Shown here: piece by piece, positions 1 to 6,857 of the stretch
Numbering within the stretch: position 1 is the stretch's first letter
Layout: each line of letters begins with the position of its first letter
Program-made: the position numbers and the translations under genes
Origin: an uncultured Oscillospiraceae bacterium
Lineage (GTDB): Bacteria > Bacillota > Clostridia > Oscillospirales > Ruminococcaceae
Length of the DNA stretch: 15,680 bases
Direction: 5' to 3'
Assembly (NCBI GenBank): GCA_934466475.1
Contig: CAKSLI010000018.1
Location: 1 to 15,680 of the forward strand
Notes under the pieces: model-generated
Told to the model about the DNA's origin: nothing
What the model saw: only the letters and a program-made list of their open reading frames with translations
Databases searched by the model: none

Positions 1-302
1 TGGCGCTACTACATGAGTTATTGGAATAACAGGCGGATATGCGCGTCGATAGGCGGAATGCCTCCGGCAGAGAAGCGCCGCAGATATTACTCGGATAAGA
101 CGGGCGAATCGGCGGTCGCATGGCGGTGTTCGGATTCGATTTGTTTCAGCGTTTTTATGGCTGTAACATTGGCGGTATATTTTGCTTTCGGACCGGTGGG
201 GTATGCGAAATTTTCGGGGAAACGGTAGTTTTCCGGTGGCGGCGGTTTCTGGGTTATATGAGCGCGGTCTGTTGTTTCGATTTCGGGTGTGGCTGTTTCC
301 CC

Positions 303-325
303 AAGTGCGACATCGTGTCGCACTT
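303..325. repeat. Palindrome GTGCGACA-type, copy 1
   Basis: AAGTGCGACA and TGTCGCACTT form a perfect 10-bp inverted repeat around a 3-base centre (TCG). Read on the minus strand inside the helicase-remnant gene it is in frame and encodes EVRHDVAL (about residues 610-617). Confidence 0.85.
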
Positions 326-343
326 CCGATTCATTTTCTTCGA

Positions 344-362
344 CTGCGACACCGTGTCGCAC
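344..362. repeat. Palindrome GTGCGACA-type, copy 2
   Basis: TGCGACAC/GTGTCGCA is an 8-bp inverted repeat with a one-base centre. It differs from copy 1 at two of 19 positions, sits 39 bases (13 codons) further upstream in the gene, and encodes EVRHGVAV in the same frame. Confidence 0.85.
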
Positions 363-721
363 CTCTGCCGGGTCAAAATACTGCCGTTCGCCGTCTATTG
401 GCTTTATGTATACAGAAACATCGGCACTTTCTGCGGACATATCAATATACTTGCAGATACGCTCCAGCGCTTCTGAAACATCTATCGGATTATCGAAATA
501 ATCCTCCTGCGAATCGTCATTGAATAGAACAGCGTCATTCTCTGGCGAAGCAAAGAAAGTTATGTGATTGACGGTTTCGCGGAAATTGTCTTTTCGCTCA
601 TGACCGTTATCGTCAATGCCGCCTAAATAAACATCTGAACGCTCCTCAATCTCAATGTAATCGAGATTTGCAAAGTCGATATCCAAATCGTACTTTTCGA
701 TTCTGCCAGACAGCTTTATTG

Positions 722-740
722 GTGCGTCGTTGTGTCGCAC
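722..740. repeat. Palindrome GTGCGACA-type, degenerate copy 3
   Basis: GTGCGTCGTTGTGTCGCAC matches copy 1 at 16 of 19 positions. Only the outer GTGCG/CGCAC arms still pair. It is in the same frame as the other two and encodes EVRHNDAP (about residues 471-478), so it looks like an older, decayed copy. Confidence 0.65.
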
Positions 741-2251
741 TTCAAGCTCTTTTTCCTCATCAGAAAGGGAAATTAAATCGTCAAAAGAAAGGTACTTTAG
801 GGCAAGCTCGTTCATCTCGTCGAGGGAATTATACTGCTCCTCACGGGCGATATTGCCGCCGTATTCGGTCGTTATGCGGTACTGGACAAGGTCGGCGTAA
901 ACGCTGATTACCGCGCCGTTTTCCTCGTCTGTGGTGTATGCCAGGTCAACGTGCGACGGGTCCTCTATTTCAGCCGCACTGCCGAATTCCTGCTCGAAAT
1001 AATCCTTGATATACGCGGCGGCGCGGTTCAGAGATTCGTCCGGAAGCTCGTCCACCGGCGGTTCTTCCATCGTGAATTCATTATCGCCGAAAAGCGTAAA
1101 CTGTTCGGCAGGCTGTTCCGACGCGGTAATTTCGGTTGGATTGTTGTAACTCAGCCTGCTGTGCTGTTCTTGATTATATAAATACCCGAAAACCTCCGAT
1201 GTGATTTTGTCAACAGAATCGGACGTCAGCGGTTCGCCGGAAGCGAAGAATTCTGTGATTTCCTCCTCCGGAAATCCAAGCCCCGGATTATGTCCGGTGT
1301 GCGTGTAAATCTCGTTTATCAGCTCGGATACAGAATCCCGGCACATCGCACGGAACTGACCGTATCCGGAATCGACGGGGAGATTTCTACCTGCTGCCGC
1401 GGCTTCATTCCAGTCGTTGAACTTCCACGGAATATCTATCGAACTGCGGTCGATTTTCTGGTATGATTCCTTGACGTGCGGCTTCGTGCGGACGCATTCC
1501 GCCGCATAAACAGCGAACATATCGGCGTTCAGCCTGATCGAATAATCCAGACCGCAGGCGGCGATGTCCTTACGAATGTAGTCCAGACGGTCATTGTACA
1601 GACAGTGCGGATATTCGTAGTGAATCGCGAACCTCTCCGCGTCAAAAAGCGTCATTCGGCGGCGCTGTTCTATATCTGATTCGGTGATGTATTTCCCGCT
1701 GTTCACCGCAGTGCGGACGGCTTCGGCGACTTTCTTCCAGTTAAACCGAATGACCTGCTTATTGCTGAGGATCAGCTCAATTCCTTTGCCGTCGTGATTG
1801 CTGAAGCATACCGGGTCGTCATTCCGGAAACTGCCGCCGATTCCGTCAGCCATTCGCTCGGAGAGCTTCCACTTGGAATTGTACGCCTTTCCGTAGGTCT
1901 GGCGGACATCGAAAAGGTACATGAGCTGTGTATCCGTGCGGCTTCTGAAAACCGCTGTGGAATGCTCGCCGCGCCTTATGTACCGCCCGATATTGTTCCA
2001 CTGGTCGATGGTTCCGCTTTCGGGTTCTGGAGAGTCAGGAGCATTGCCTCGCAGAAATTGAGCCTCCAGAAGCTGGAGGTCATTCTGAGCGTCTGCTCCC
2101 ATACCTCCGGACTGCGGAGGTTGGGAAGCCGGTGGTTGTGGTTTACAAATCAATGTGTCTGACCGATAAATGGGAATTTACCTGTCATCTATATGATATG
2201 TCCATATAATTAGCGATAGAGCTTGCTCAGACAAACGGCTATACTTTTCTC

Positions 2252-2518
2252 TTATATATTTCTCCATTCTATCCCATACAATCTTTCTAAAGGCAATTTA
2301 TAGAAAAAGCCATATAAATCATTACATAGTATTTCCAATACAATAACGGAATTTTCTTTTAAAATACTTGTTGCAGATGTATCATTGATAACTTTCCAAC
2401 CCTTGTTTCCTCGATATTTTGGGTCAAGCATATCAATAATGAATTCACTTATTTCATTCCAATCTATCATATCATTAGGTAGATTATTTTGGGTTGGCTC
2501 ATTTATTTCATTTCTCAT
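2252..2518 (-). CDS. Small AT-rich hypothetical protein (88 aa)
   Basis: I do not recognise this protein. The ATG at 2518 is chosen because AGAGGTG lies six bases upstream; a GTG codon at 2527 is in frame but overlaps that ribosome binding site. The product (MRNEINEP... to ...LYGIEWRNI) is acidic in its first half, with no signal peptide, membrane segment or obvious metal or nucleotide motif. The C-terminal half (VIVLEILCNDLYGFFYKLPLERLYGIEW) could be a small alpha/beta domain. The gene and its surroundings are clearly AT-richer than everything to the right, which with the neighbouring conjugative-element fragment suggests horizontal acquisition. Orphan immunity proteins of contact-dependent toxins often look like this, but nothing here demonstrates it and no toxin gene is visible. 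Confidence 0.6.
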   Translation of the reverse strand: MRNEINEPTQNNLPNDMIDWNEISEFIIDMLDPKYRGNKGWKVINDTSATSILKENSVIVLEILCNDLYGFFYKLPLERLYGIEWRNI

Positions 2519-2572
2519 TGAGAACACCTCTGCAAATTCCGATTTGTAGGTCTGACAAAATCCTCTAATATA

Positions 2573-2601
2573 AATATATCACACAACCAAAAGAAAATCA
2601 A
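2573..2601 (-). promoter_or_regulatory. Putative sigma-70-type promoter of the 88-aa orphan
   Basis: On the minus strand TTGATT (2601-2596) is followed after 17 bases by TATATT (2578-2573), about 55 bases upstream of the ATG at 2518. The region is AT-rich, so chance matches are more likely than usual. Confidence 0.4.
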
Positions 2602-2772
2602 CCGTCAATTTCAGAATCTCTACACTAAGCGAAGTATTTTGTAACCACTGCCGATATCTCAGCCGCAGTAAGCGCCAGCAACGGAAATCTCACGAACATT
2701 CCAGTTGGTAAGCTTCATTGGAGTGTGCTGTTTCAGAACATTAAGCAGAACCGGGCGTTCCTTAATTACGCC

Positions 2773-2823
2773 AAAAAGTTCTCCGCCAAGCGGCTTGCAG
2801 AGCCTGTCGGCGGGGAACTTTTT
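2773..2823. terminator. Bidirectional terminator-like hairpin with branched loop
   Basis: AAAAAGTTCTCCGCC (2773-2787) pairs with GGCGGGGAACTTTTT (2809-2823) over 15 positions with one G-U wobble. Inside the loop GGCT (2792-2795) and AGCC (2801-2804) form a second small stem. Each strand ends in a run of five T. It lies about 70 bases beyond the stop of the metallo-beta-lactamase gene and could terminate its transcript. Confidence 0.55.
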
Positions 2824-2893
2824 CTATATAGGGCTGAATGTATTTTACCTATTGTTTGCAGGTTAGGTGTCAAGGTATGTCAGCAGCTAAACG

Positions 2894-3958
2894 TCATACA
2901 ACAAAAAATCCGGAATCGCACATACTGCCAGCGCGGTCCGCAGGGAAATCCGCCGAATGATACGGGATCACCTGGCGGAATTTGTTATGCTTCAGGAGCT
3001 CCATAAATTCAGCGTGGTTCTGATGAATGGGATATCTCAGCAGCTTCATTTTTCCGCCGTTTATCAGCCTTTCGCTGGTTGAGCCCGGCTCGGGAGTACC
3101 GGTCATCACAGCCGCACCGCCTCCCGCAAGAATGCTCTCGGAGATGTTCTGCGCATAGCCGCTGCGAAGCTGCGGATCGCTCAGGAACAGAATATCGCAG
3201 AACGTTCCCGGAGTGTACTGCTTTGCGTACAGCGTTTTGTTCCTGAACCAGCGGCGGTCGGAAAGCTCGCGCAGCTGCCCTATGAAATGATCGTCCCCGC
3301 AGCAGGTGAGCTCCGGGAATTTCTCGTTGAACAGTCTCAGAAGCTCGATACCCCTGCCGTATTTCGGCACCGGAAATATGATCGTCCTGTGAAGGCTCCT
3401 CATCTCGGAGACCGCTGAAACTATTTCGTCACAGCAATCTGAAAAACTGCGGCCGTCATGTCCGTATGCGCAGTCGATCACTGCAATATCTGCGCTCCTG
3501 TCACGGATCGGGTCGCACTGGTACATCTGACTGTTTTCCGTATAATCGCCGGAAAAAAGCAGCCTCTTTCCATCAATATGGAACTCATACCAGACCGCGC
3601 CCTGGCAGTGACCGCTCCTGCCATGCGCGAACTTTATGCCGCCTATCTCGCCGTTCAGTTTTTTCAGTGCAATGGAATACTTTGGCTTGAACGGAAGCTG
3701 CTCCAGCGTTGGCGCCGCCGCAATGATAACTCCGGAAAAGCCGCGCTCGTAAAGCCATGGAAGCGCCCCGGTGTGATCCGCATGAGAATGCGTCAGGAAC
3801 ACATATTCCAGCCGCTTTATCTCCTTATCCGTAAGATCCGGGAACGGGTTCTCCGCCCCCGCTATAATGCCGCAGTCAACCAGGAACGGCGCCGTGTAAT
3901 CCACGAAGAAACAATTCCTTCCGTGCTCGCCGCAGCCGCCTGCTATTTTTAAATTCAT
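2894..3958 (-). CDS. Metallo-beta-lactamase-fold protein with beta-CASP-like region
   Basis: The product (354 aa) is probably a cytoplasmic hydrolase acting on nucleic acid; the substrate is unknown. The metal-binding motif HSHADH is at residues 57-62, with further candidate ligands H117 (GHCQG) and D138 (FSGDYT). PVPKYGRGIELL (196-207) resembles the GRxQELL stretch of beta-CASP RNases and CPSF-like proteins; MTGTPEPG (285-292), H315 and H334 (PYHS) sit where other beta-CASP motifs would be expected. It is shorter than RNase J or CPSF-type nucleases and has no KH or other RNA-binding domain, so it may be a minimal family member. I start at the second ATG (3958), seven bases after GGAG; the ATG at 3964 is only one base after it. 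Family membership is well supported, RNA cleavage is inferred. Confidence 0.85.
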   Translation of the reverse strand: MNLKIAGGCGEHGRNCFFVDYTAPFLVDCGIIAGAENPFPDLTDKEIKRLEYVFLTHSHADHTGALPWLYERGFSGVIIAAAPTLEQLPFKPKYSIALKKLNGEIGGIKFAHGRSGHCQGAVWYEFHIDGKRLLFSGDYTENSQMYQCDPIRDRSADIAVIDCAYGHDGRSFSDCCDEIVSAVSEMRSLHRTIIFPVPKYGRGIELLRLFNEKFPELTCCGDDHFIGQLRELSDRRWFRNKTLYAKQYTPGTFCDILFLSDPQLRSGYAQNISESILAGGGAAVMTGTPEPGSTSERLINGGKMKLLRYPIHQNHAEFMELLKHNKFRQVIPYHSADFPADRAGSMCDSGFFVV

Positions 3959-3987
3959 ATCCATACTCCTTTTTCCGAACTTTGTAT

Positions 3988-3993
3988 ATTATA
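3988..3993 (-). promoter_or_regulatory. Extended -10 promoter of the MBL gene
   Basis: On the minus strand TGATATAAT gives a perfect -10 hexamer (3993-3988) with the TGn extension, about 30 bases upstream of the ATG at 3958. No good -35 hexamer lies 16-18 bases further upstream, as is usual for extended -10 promoters. Confidence 0.6.
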
Positions 3994-4088
3994 TCAGATA
4001 ATATGTAAAGTCCGCTATCACGTATGAGTTATATTCATGTAAAATCCAGTTTTCCTTACGCGGCGGGAAACATGCGGCAAAATGAAAA

Positions 4089-4126
4089 TATCCCCGCCGG
4101 ACAGCCTGAGCCGCCCAGCGGGGATA
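4089..4126 (-). terminator. Hairpin terminator after the diguanylate cyclase gene
   Basis: TATCCCCGC (4089-4097) and GCGGGGATA (4118-4126) form a 9-bp stem just past the cyclase stop codon, with a further CGG/CCG pairing in the loop. On the minus strand a T-rich tract (TTTTCATTTT) follows. Another T run follows it on the plus strand. Confidence 0.6.
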
Positions 4127-4140
4127 CATATTTTTTCCGG

Positions 4141-5952
4141 TCAGTCATTGTAGAACGCGTACTTGTTTCCCGGAGTGCTCTTGCAGAAGTACATGGCATT
4201 ATCCGCCATTGCGTACATTCGGTCGAACTTCATGCCCTTTTCGGTGCACAGAACGGCTCCCATGCTGACTGTTATCTTCCTGCCGAACATCTCCGGAATG
4301 TCCATGCTGCTGACAGCGTCAAAGAACTTGTTTATCATGTCGGCACCGTGTTTTTCGGTGGTGACCTCCGGCGCATATACCGAGAACTCATCTCCGCCGA
4401 GTCGCATCACAACGCAGCCCTGGAAGCTCCTTTTCAGGCACTCTGCTACCGCAATGAGCGCCTTGTCGCCTATGGTATGCCCGAACGTATCGTTTATCGT
4501 CTTGAATTTGTCCACGTCAAGCAGGCAGAACATTCCCGGTGTGCCCTCCGCTATGAGACGCTCGGTACGGCGCTCTCCGCTGCCGCGGTTGCATATCTTC
4601 GTCAGCGGATCTGTCTCTGAAAGCACAAGCAGGCGGTTTTCCAGACGCTTCTTGTCCGTAATGTCCATGAGCGTGAGTATCATTATGTTCTCGCCGCCGG
4701 CAAGGACCGCGGTGCGCGCCGTGGTTTTCAGGTAAATCAGGTCGTCCTTGCCGCGCACTGCGAACTCAAAGTTGCAGCTGCCCGGAGTCATCGCTATCTC
4801 GTCAAGCTGCTCCGTTATCTTGGACATATCGTTTACCAGTATCGGTGAAACCACATCCTTCAGCAGAGTTCCCCTGCGCGGATTTCCGAAAAGCTGCTGC
4901 GCAGCGTCGTTGAGCATTATTATCTCGCGGGTATCGGTATGGCAGGCGATAACTCCGCAGCCCTGCATGTGCAGCATTTCCGCGTATATCTCGTTCTGGT
5001 TTTCAAGCGCGGTTTTCAGCGCCCTCTGGTACTCCAGCTCGCGCTTTTTCTCCGCGTCTATGTACTGCACCGCAAATACGGCTTCGATCAGCCTTCCCTT
5101 TTCATCGCGGTTCATGGCGAAGAAGCTTCCGCGGCACCAGTGCCCGTCAACAGCCAGGAAGTCGTGGCTCAGCACGTTGGTATCCGGCATTCTGTCTGCG
5201 ATGCTGCCGAGGTCGGTAAATTCCAGCACATCCGGCAGATATTTCGGGTCTGCAAGCGCGGTCATCACAGTTTTCATCTGCCTGCGCGCATTTTCCTTAT
5301 TGTTGACGTATTTGCATACTTCCTTGTTGCGCTTTATCTCACGCTGTGTATCCGAAACAAGGTCCACGGTATTTATCGAAACGAACGTATTGCCTATTCC
5401 GCGGAGTATCTTCTGTTCAAGCGTTTCGCGCTTCTGGAAATCATTTACGACAAAAGCCGACACCAGGCGCATAAGAATAAGCATATCGGTGTTGTCCTGA
5501 GGATTGTCCACCCCCATGAATCCCACCAGTCTGTCGCCGCTTCTCAGCGGAGCCGCCATAAGGCTCTTTATTCCCTGCTGCTCCAGTATCTTGTACTCGT
5601 CGGAATCCTCGGAAACATCACGATTGAGCGAATTTATATAGAACTCGCCCTTGGTATTGAAGAAATGCAGCCAGCGGTCTATTACCGACATCTCAACGTT
5701 GCTGAGAAATTCTATCTCCGGCTTGATCCCGGGGGCGCACCATTCATAGGTGTTATGGAGCATTTTCATGTCCTCGTCGAACTCGAAAATGTAGCTTCTG
5801 TCAGCGCAATAATAATGCGCGATTATTTCAAGCAGCTGATTTATCGCGCCATCGATGCCGCTGTTCATATATAGGGTCTGGACGCACTCCACAAGTGTTG
5901 ACTGGAGCTTCGCCTGACGTTCTGTTTCGCTGTATGCGGTGTTAATTGCCAT
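4141..5952 (-). CDS. GAF-PAS-GGDEF diguanylate cyclase
   Basis: This 603-aa protein probably makes cyclic di-GMP from two GTP in response to a small-molecule or redox cue; it has no membrane segment and should be cytoplasmic. Order: a GAF-like domain (about 25-170), a PAS-like region (about 185-300), a second PAS-like domain (about 320-435, ending in DITDKKRLENR) and a GGDEF domain (about 440-603). The active-site loop RLGGDEF is intact (GGDEF 519-523) and DVDKFKTINDTFGH (479-492) gives the metal- and nucleotide-binding segment. The RxxD inhibitory site expected five residues before GGDEF is absent (FQGC instead), so product feedback at that site is unlikely. The usual LTGLYNRR entry is LTKICNRGS. 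No EAL or HD-GYP domain is attached. The ATG follows GAGAGGGTGA. Confidence 0.92.
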   Translation of the reverse strand: MAINTAYSETERQAKLQSTLVECVQTLYMNSGIDGAINQLLEIIAHYYCADRSYIFEFDEDMKMLHNTYEWCAPGIKPEIEFLSNVEMSVIDRWLHFFNTKGEFYINSLNRDVSEDSDEYKILEQQGIKSLMAAPLRSGDRLVGFMGVDNPQDNTDMLILMRLVSAFVVNDFQKRETLEQKILRGIGNTFVSINTVDLVSDTQREIKRNKEVCKYVNNKENARRQMKTVMTALADPKYLPDVLEFTDLGSIADRMPDTNVLSHDFLAVDGHWCRGSFFAMNRDEKGRLIEAVFAVQYIDAEKKRELEYQRALKTALENQNEIYAEMLHMQGCGVIACHTDTREIIMLNDAAQQLFGNPRRGTLLKDVVSPILVNDMSKITEQLDEIAMTPGSCNFEFAVRGKDDLIYLKTTARTAVLAGGENIMILTLMDITDKKRLENRLLVLSETDPLTKICNRGSGERRTERLIAEGTPGMFCLLDVDKFKTINDTFGHTIGDKALIAVAECLKRSFQGCVVMRLGGDEFSVYAPEVTTEKHGADMINKFFDAVSSMDIPEMFGRKITVSMGAVLCTEKGMKFDRMYAMADNAMYFCKSTPGNKYAFYND

Positions 5953-6004
5953 TCACCCTCTCAGCCCTTGCAAGTTGCAAAGGCAAAATATGCATTCTCA
6001 TTTG

Positions 6005-6033
6005 ATTATATCACTTTTTTCGACCTATGTCAA
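6005..6033 (-). promoter_or_regulatory. Consensus promoter of the diguanylate cyclase gene
   Basis: On the minus strand TTGACA (6033-6028), 17 bases, then TATAAT (6010-6005): both hexamers perfect, also with a TG extension before the -10. It lies about 50 bases upstream of the start codon and implies a short leader. Confidence 0.85.
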
Positions 6034-6090
6034 TGTGCCGGAGGCAAAGAAAACAGCAAAGTTCGCATGATTTCACAAAAATTTCAGCAC

Positions 6091-6117
6091 AAAAAGGCGC
6101 TGCCCGGAAGCAGCGCC
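6091..6117 (-). terminator. Rho-independent terminator after thrH
   Basis: GGCGCTGC (6096-6103) and GCAGCGCC (6110-6117) form a perfect 8-bp stem with a 6-base loop, followed on the minus strand by five T (6095-6091). It lies 36 bases past the thrH stop and just upstream of the cyclase promoter, insulating the two genes. Confidence 0.85.
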
Positions 6118-6152
6118 ACATATTGTAAAAAACTATTCTCTGAATCTGCCGA

Positions 6153-6761
6153 TCAGTCCATAGCCTTCTTGATCGCAGCCATAAGCTCGTCGTAGGTCTC
6201 GTAAGCGGGGAGGTCGGGGTTAGCAGCCTTGATATTGTCAGGGCTCTTGAACAGGAAGCCTGCCTTGCTTGCACGGATCATTCCGAGGTCGTTGTGGCTG
6301 TCGCCGCTTGCGATAGTCTCAAAGCCTATGCTCTGGAGTGCCTTTACGGTGGTGAGCTTGGACTGCTCGCAGCGCATCTTGAAGCCTGTGATCTCGCCGT
6401 CCGGAGCTACCTCGAGGGTGTTGCAGAAGATAGTCGGCATGCCGAGCTTCTTCATGAGAGGGCCTGCGAACTGGGAGAATGTATCAGAAATAATGATCAC
6501 CTGGCAAATGGAACGAAGCTCGTCAAGGAACTCCTTAGCGCCGGGCATGGGGTCGATCTTTGCTATTGTGTCCTGGATCTCCTTCAGACCAAGACCGTGC
6601 TCCTTGAGGATACCAAGGCGCCACTTCATGAGCTTATCGTAGTCCGGCTCATCGCGGGTGGTGCGCTTAAGCTCCGGGATACCGCTGGCTTCTGCGAAAG
6701 CTATCCAGATCTCGGGAACCAGTACGCCCTCGAGATCGAGGCAGGTGATATACATTGACAT
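6153..6761 (-). CDS. thrH: ThrH: phosphoserine phosphatase / homoserine phosphotransferase (HAD family)
   Basis: This is a cytoplasmic HAD enzyme (202 aa, the family's normal length). Known ThrH proteins dephosphorylate phosphoserine and can pass the phosphate to homoserine, linking serine and threonine synthesis. The sequence shows the ThrH-specific start CLDLEGVLVPEIWIAFAE (residues 7-24), where DLEG replaces the usual DxDGT and D9 is the expected nucleophile; SDTF (92-95) is HAD motif II, K135 a candidate motif III lysine, and GDSHND (153-158) motif IV with metal-binding aspartates. TTRDEPDYDKLMKWR in the cap also matches ThrH. The ATG at 6761 has GGAGG eight bases upstream. No serine or threonine pathway genes adjoin it, and it has its own promoter and terminator. 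It could act mainly as a phosphoserine phosphatase. Confidence 0.92.
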   Translation of the reverse strand: MSMYITCLDLEGVLVPEIWIAFAEASGIPELKRTTRDEPDYDKLMKWRLGILKEHGLGLKEIQDTIAKIDPMPGAKEFLDELRSICQVIIISDTFSQFAGPLMKKLGMPTIFCNTLEVAPDGEITGFKMRCEQSKLTTVKALQSIGFETIASGDSHNDLGMIRASKAGFLFKSPDNIKAANPDLPAYETYDELMAAIKKAMD

Positions 6762-6811
6762 TGTGTTTTCCTCCGTTTTATGTAGTGTGCCGCTGTACGG
6801 CTGACAAGGTA

Positions 6812-6840
6812 ATTATATCACAGTTTCACGAAAATTTCAA
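6812..6840 (-). promoter_or_regulatory. Promoter of thrH
   Basis: On the minus strand TTGAAA (6840-6835), 17 bases, then TATAAT (6817-6812), with a TG extension before the -10. It sits about 50 bases upstream of the thrH start, between that gene and the SGNH hydrolase stop. Confidence 0.8.
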
Positions 6841-6857
6841 TACGTTAAACCGAAAAA

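Larger units (their letters stand above)
87..2153 (-). pseudogene. 3'-truncated helicase/DNA-methylase protein of a conjugative element
   Basis: The open frame encodes 688 residues. Its last 48 residues (641-688) run into the conserved lead-in of the large SNF2-helicase/N6-methylase proteins carried by Firmicutes conjugative elements (NFAYPTGPKAKYTANVTAIKTLK, here broken up as NFAYPTGPKAKY and AIKTLKQIE). In those proteins 'LS-x-YVGWGG' comes next; here the frame ends at LSE followed by TAA, so the methylase core and the whole helicase are absent. The N-terminal part has the family-like segments RYIRRGE (about 57-63) and LMYLFDV (about 78-84); the acidic middle is probably made of small polyvalent-protein domains I cannot name. 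The start is uncertain: the longest frame begins at a TTG with no good ribosome binding site, and the ATG at 2102 has GGAGG only one base upstream. Three in-frame palindromes add VRH peptides. A remnant with no intact function is most likely; a deliberately short protein cannot be excluded. Confidence 0.7.
2528..2893. other. Intergenic stretch, no confident gene
   Basis: This stretch holds the putative promoter at 2573-2601 and the hairpin at 2773-2823. On the minus strand it has two short open segments in different frames: one read through the hairpin (GGELFGVIKERPVLL...) and one at 2625-2699 starting MFVRFPLLAL and ending at TAG. They could be decayed ends of a former gene. Neither has a ribosome binding site, and I cannot assign them. 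Confidence 0.4.

Noticed and set aside
1..86. A separate gene or insertion sequence at the left edge
   Set aside because: Only a short inverted repeat (17-30) and short frames are visible; too little sequence to support a call.
303..740. The GTGCGACA palindromes as a CRISPR array
   Set aside because: Only three copies, uneven spacing (39 and 378 bases), and all inside a continuous open frame; no cas genes.
2725..3006. Plus-strand frame across 2725-3006
   Set aside because: It runs through the hairpin at 2773-2823 and into the antisense of the MBL gene's 3' end, and its C-terminal part is low-complexity shadow sequence. No ribosome binding site seen.
4939..5874. Long plus-strand frame (311 codons) opposite the diguanylate cyclase gene
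   Set aside because: It is antisense to a gene with clear GAF/PAS/GGDEF motifs, and its translation shows no family features.
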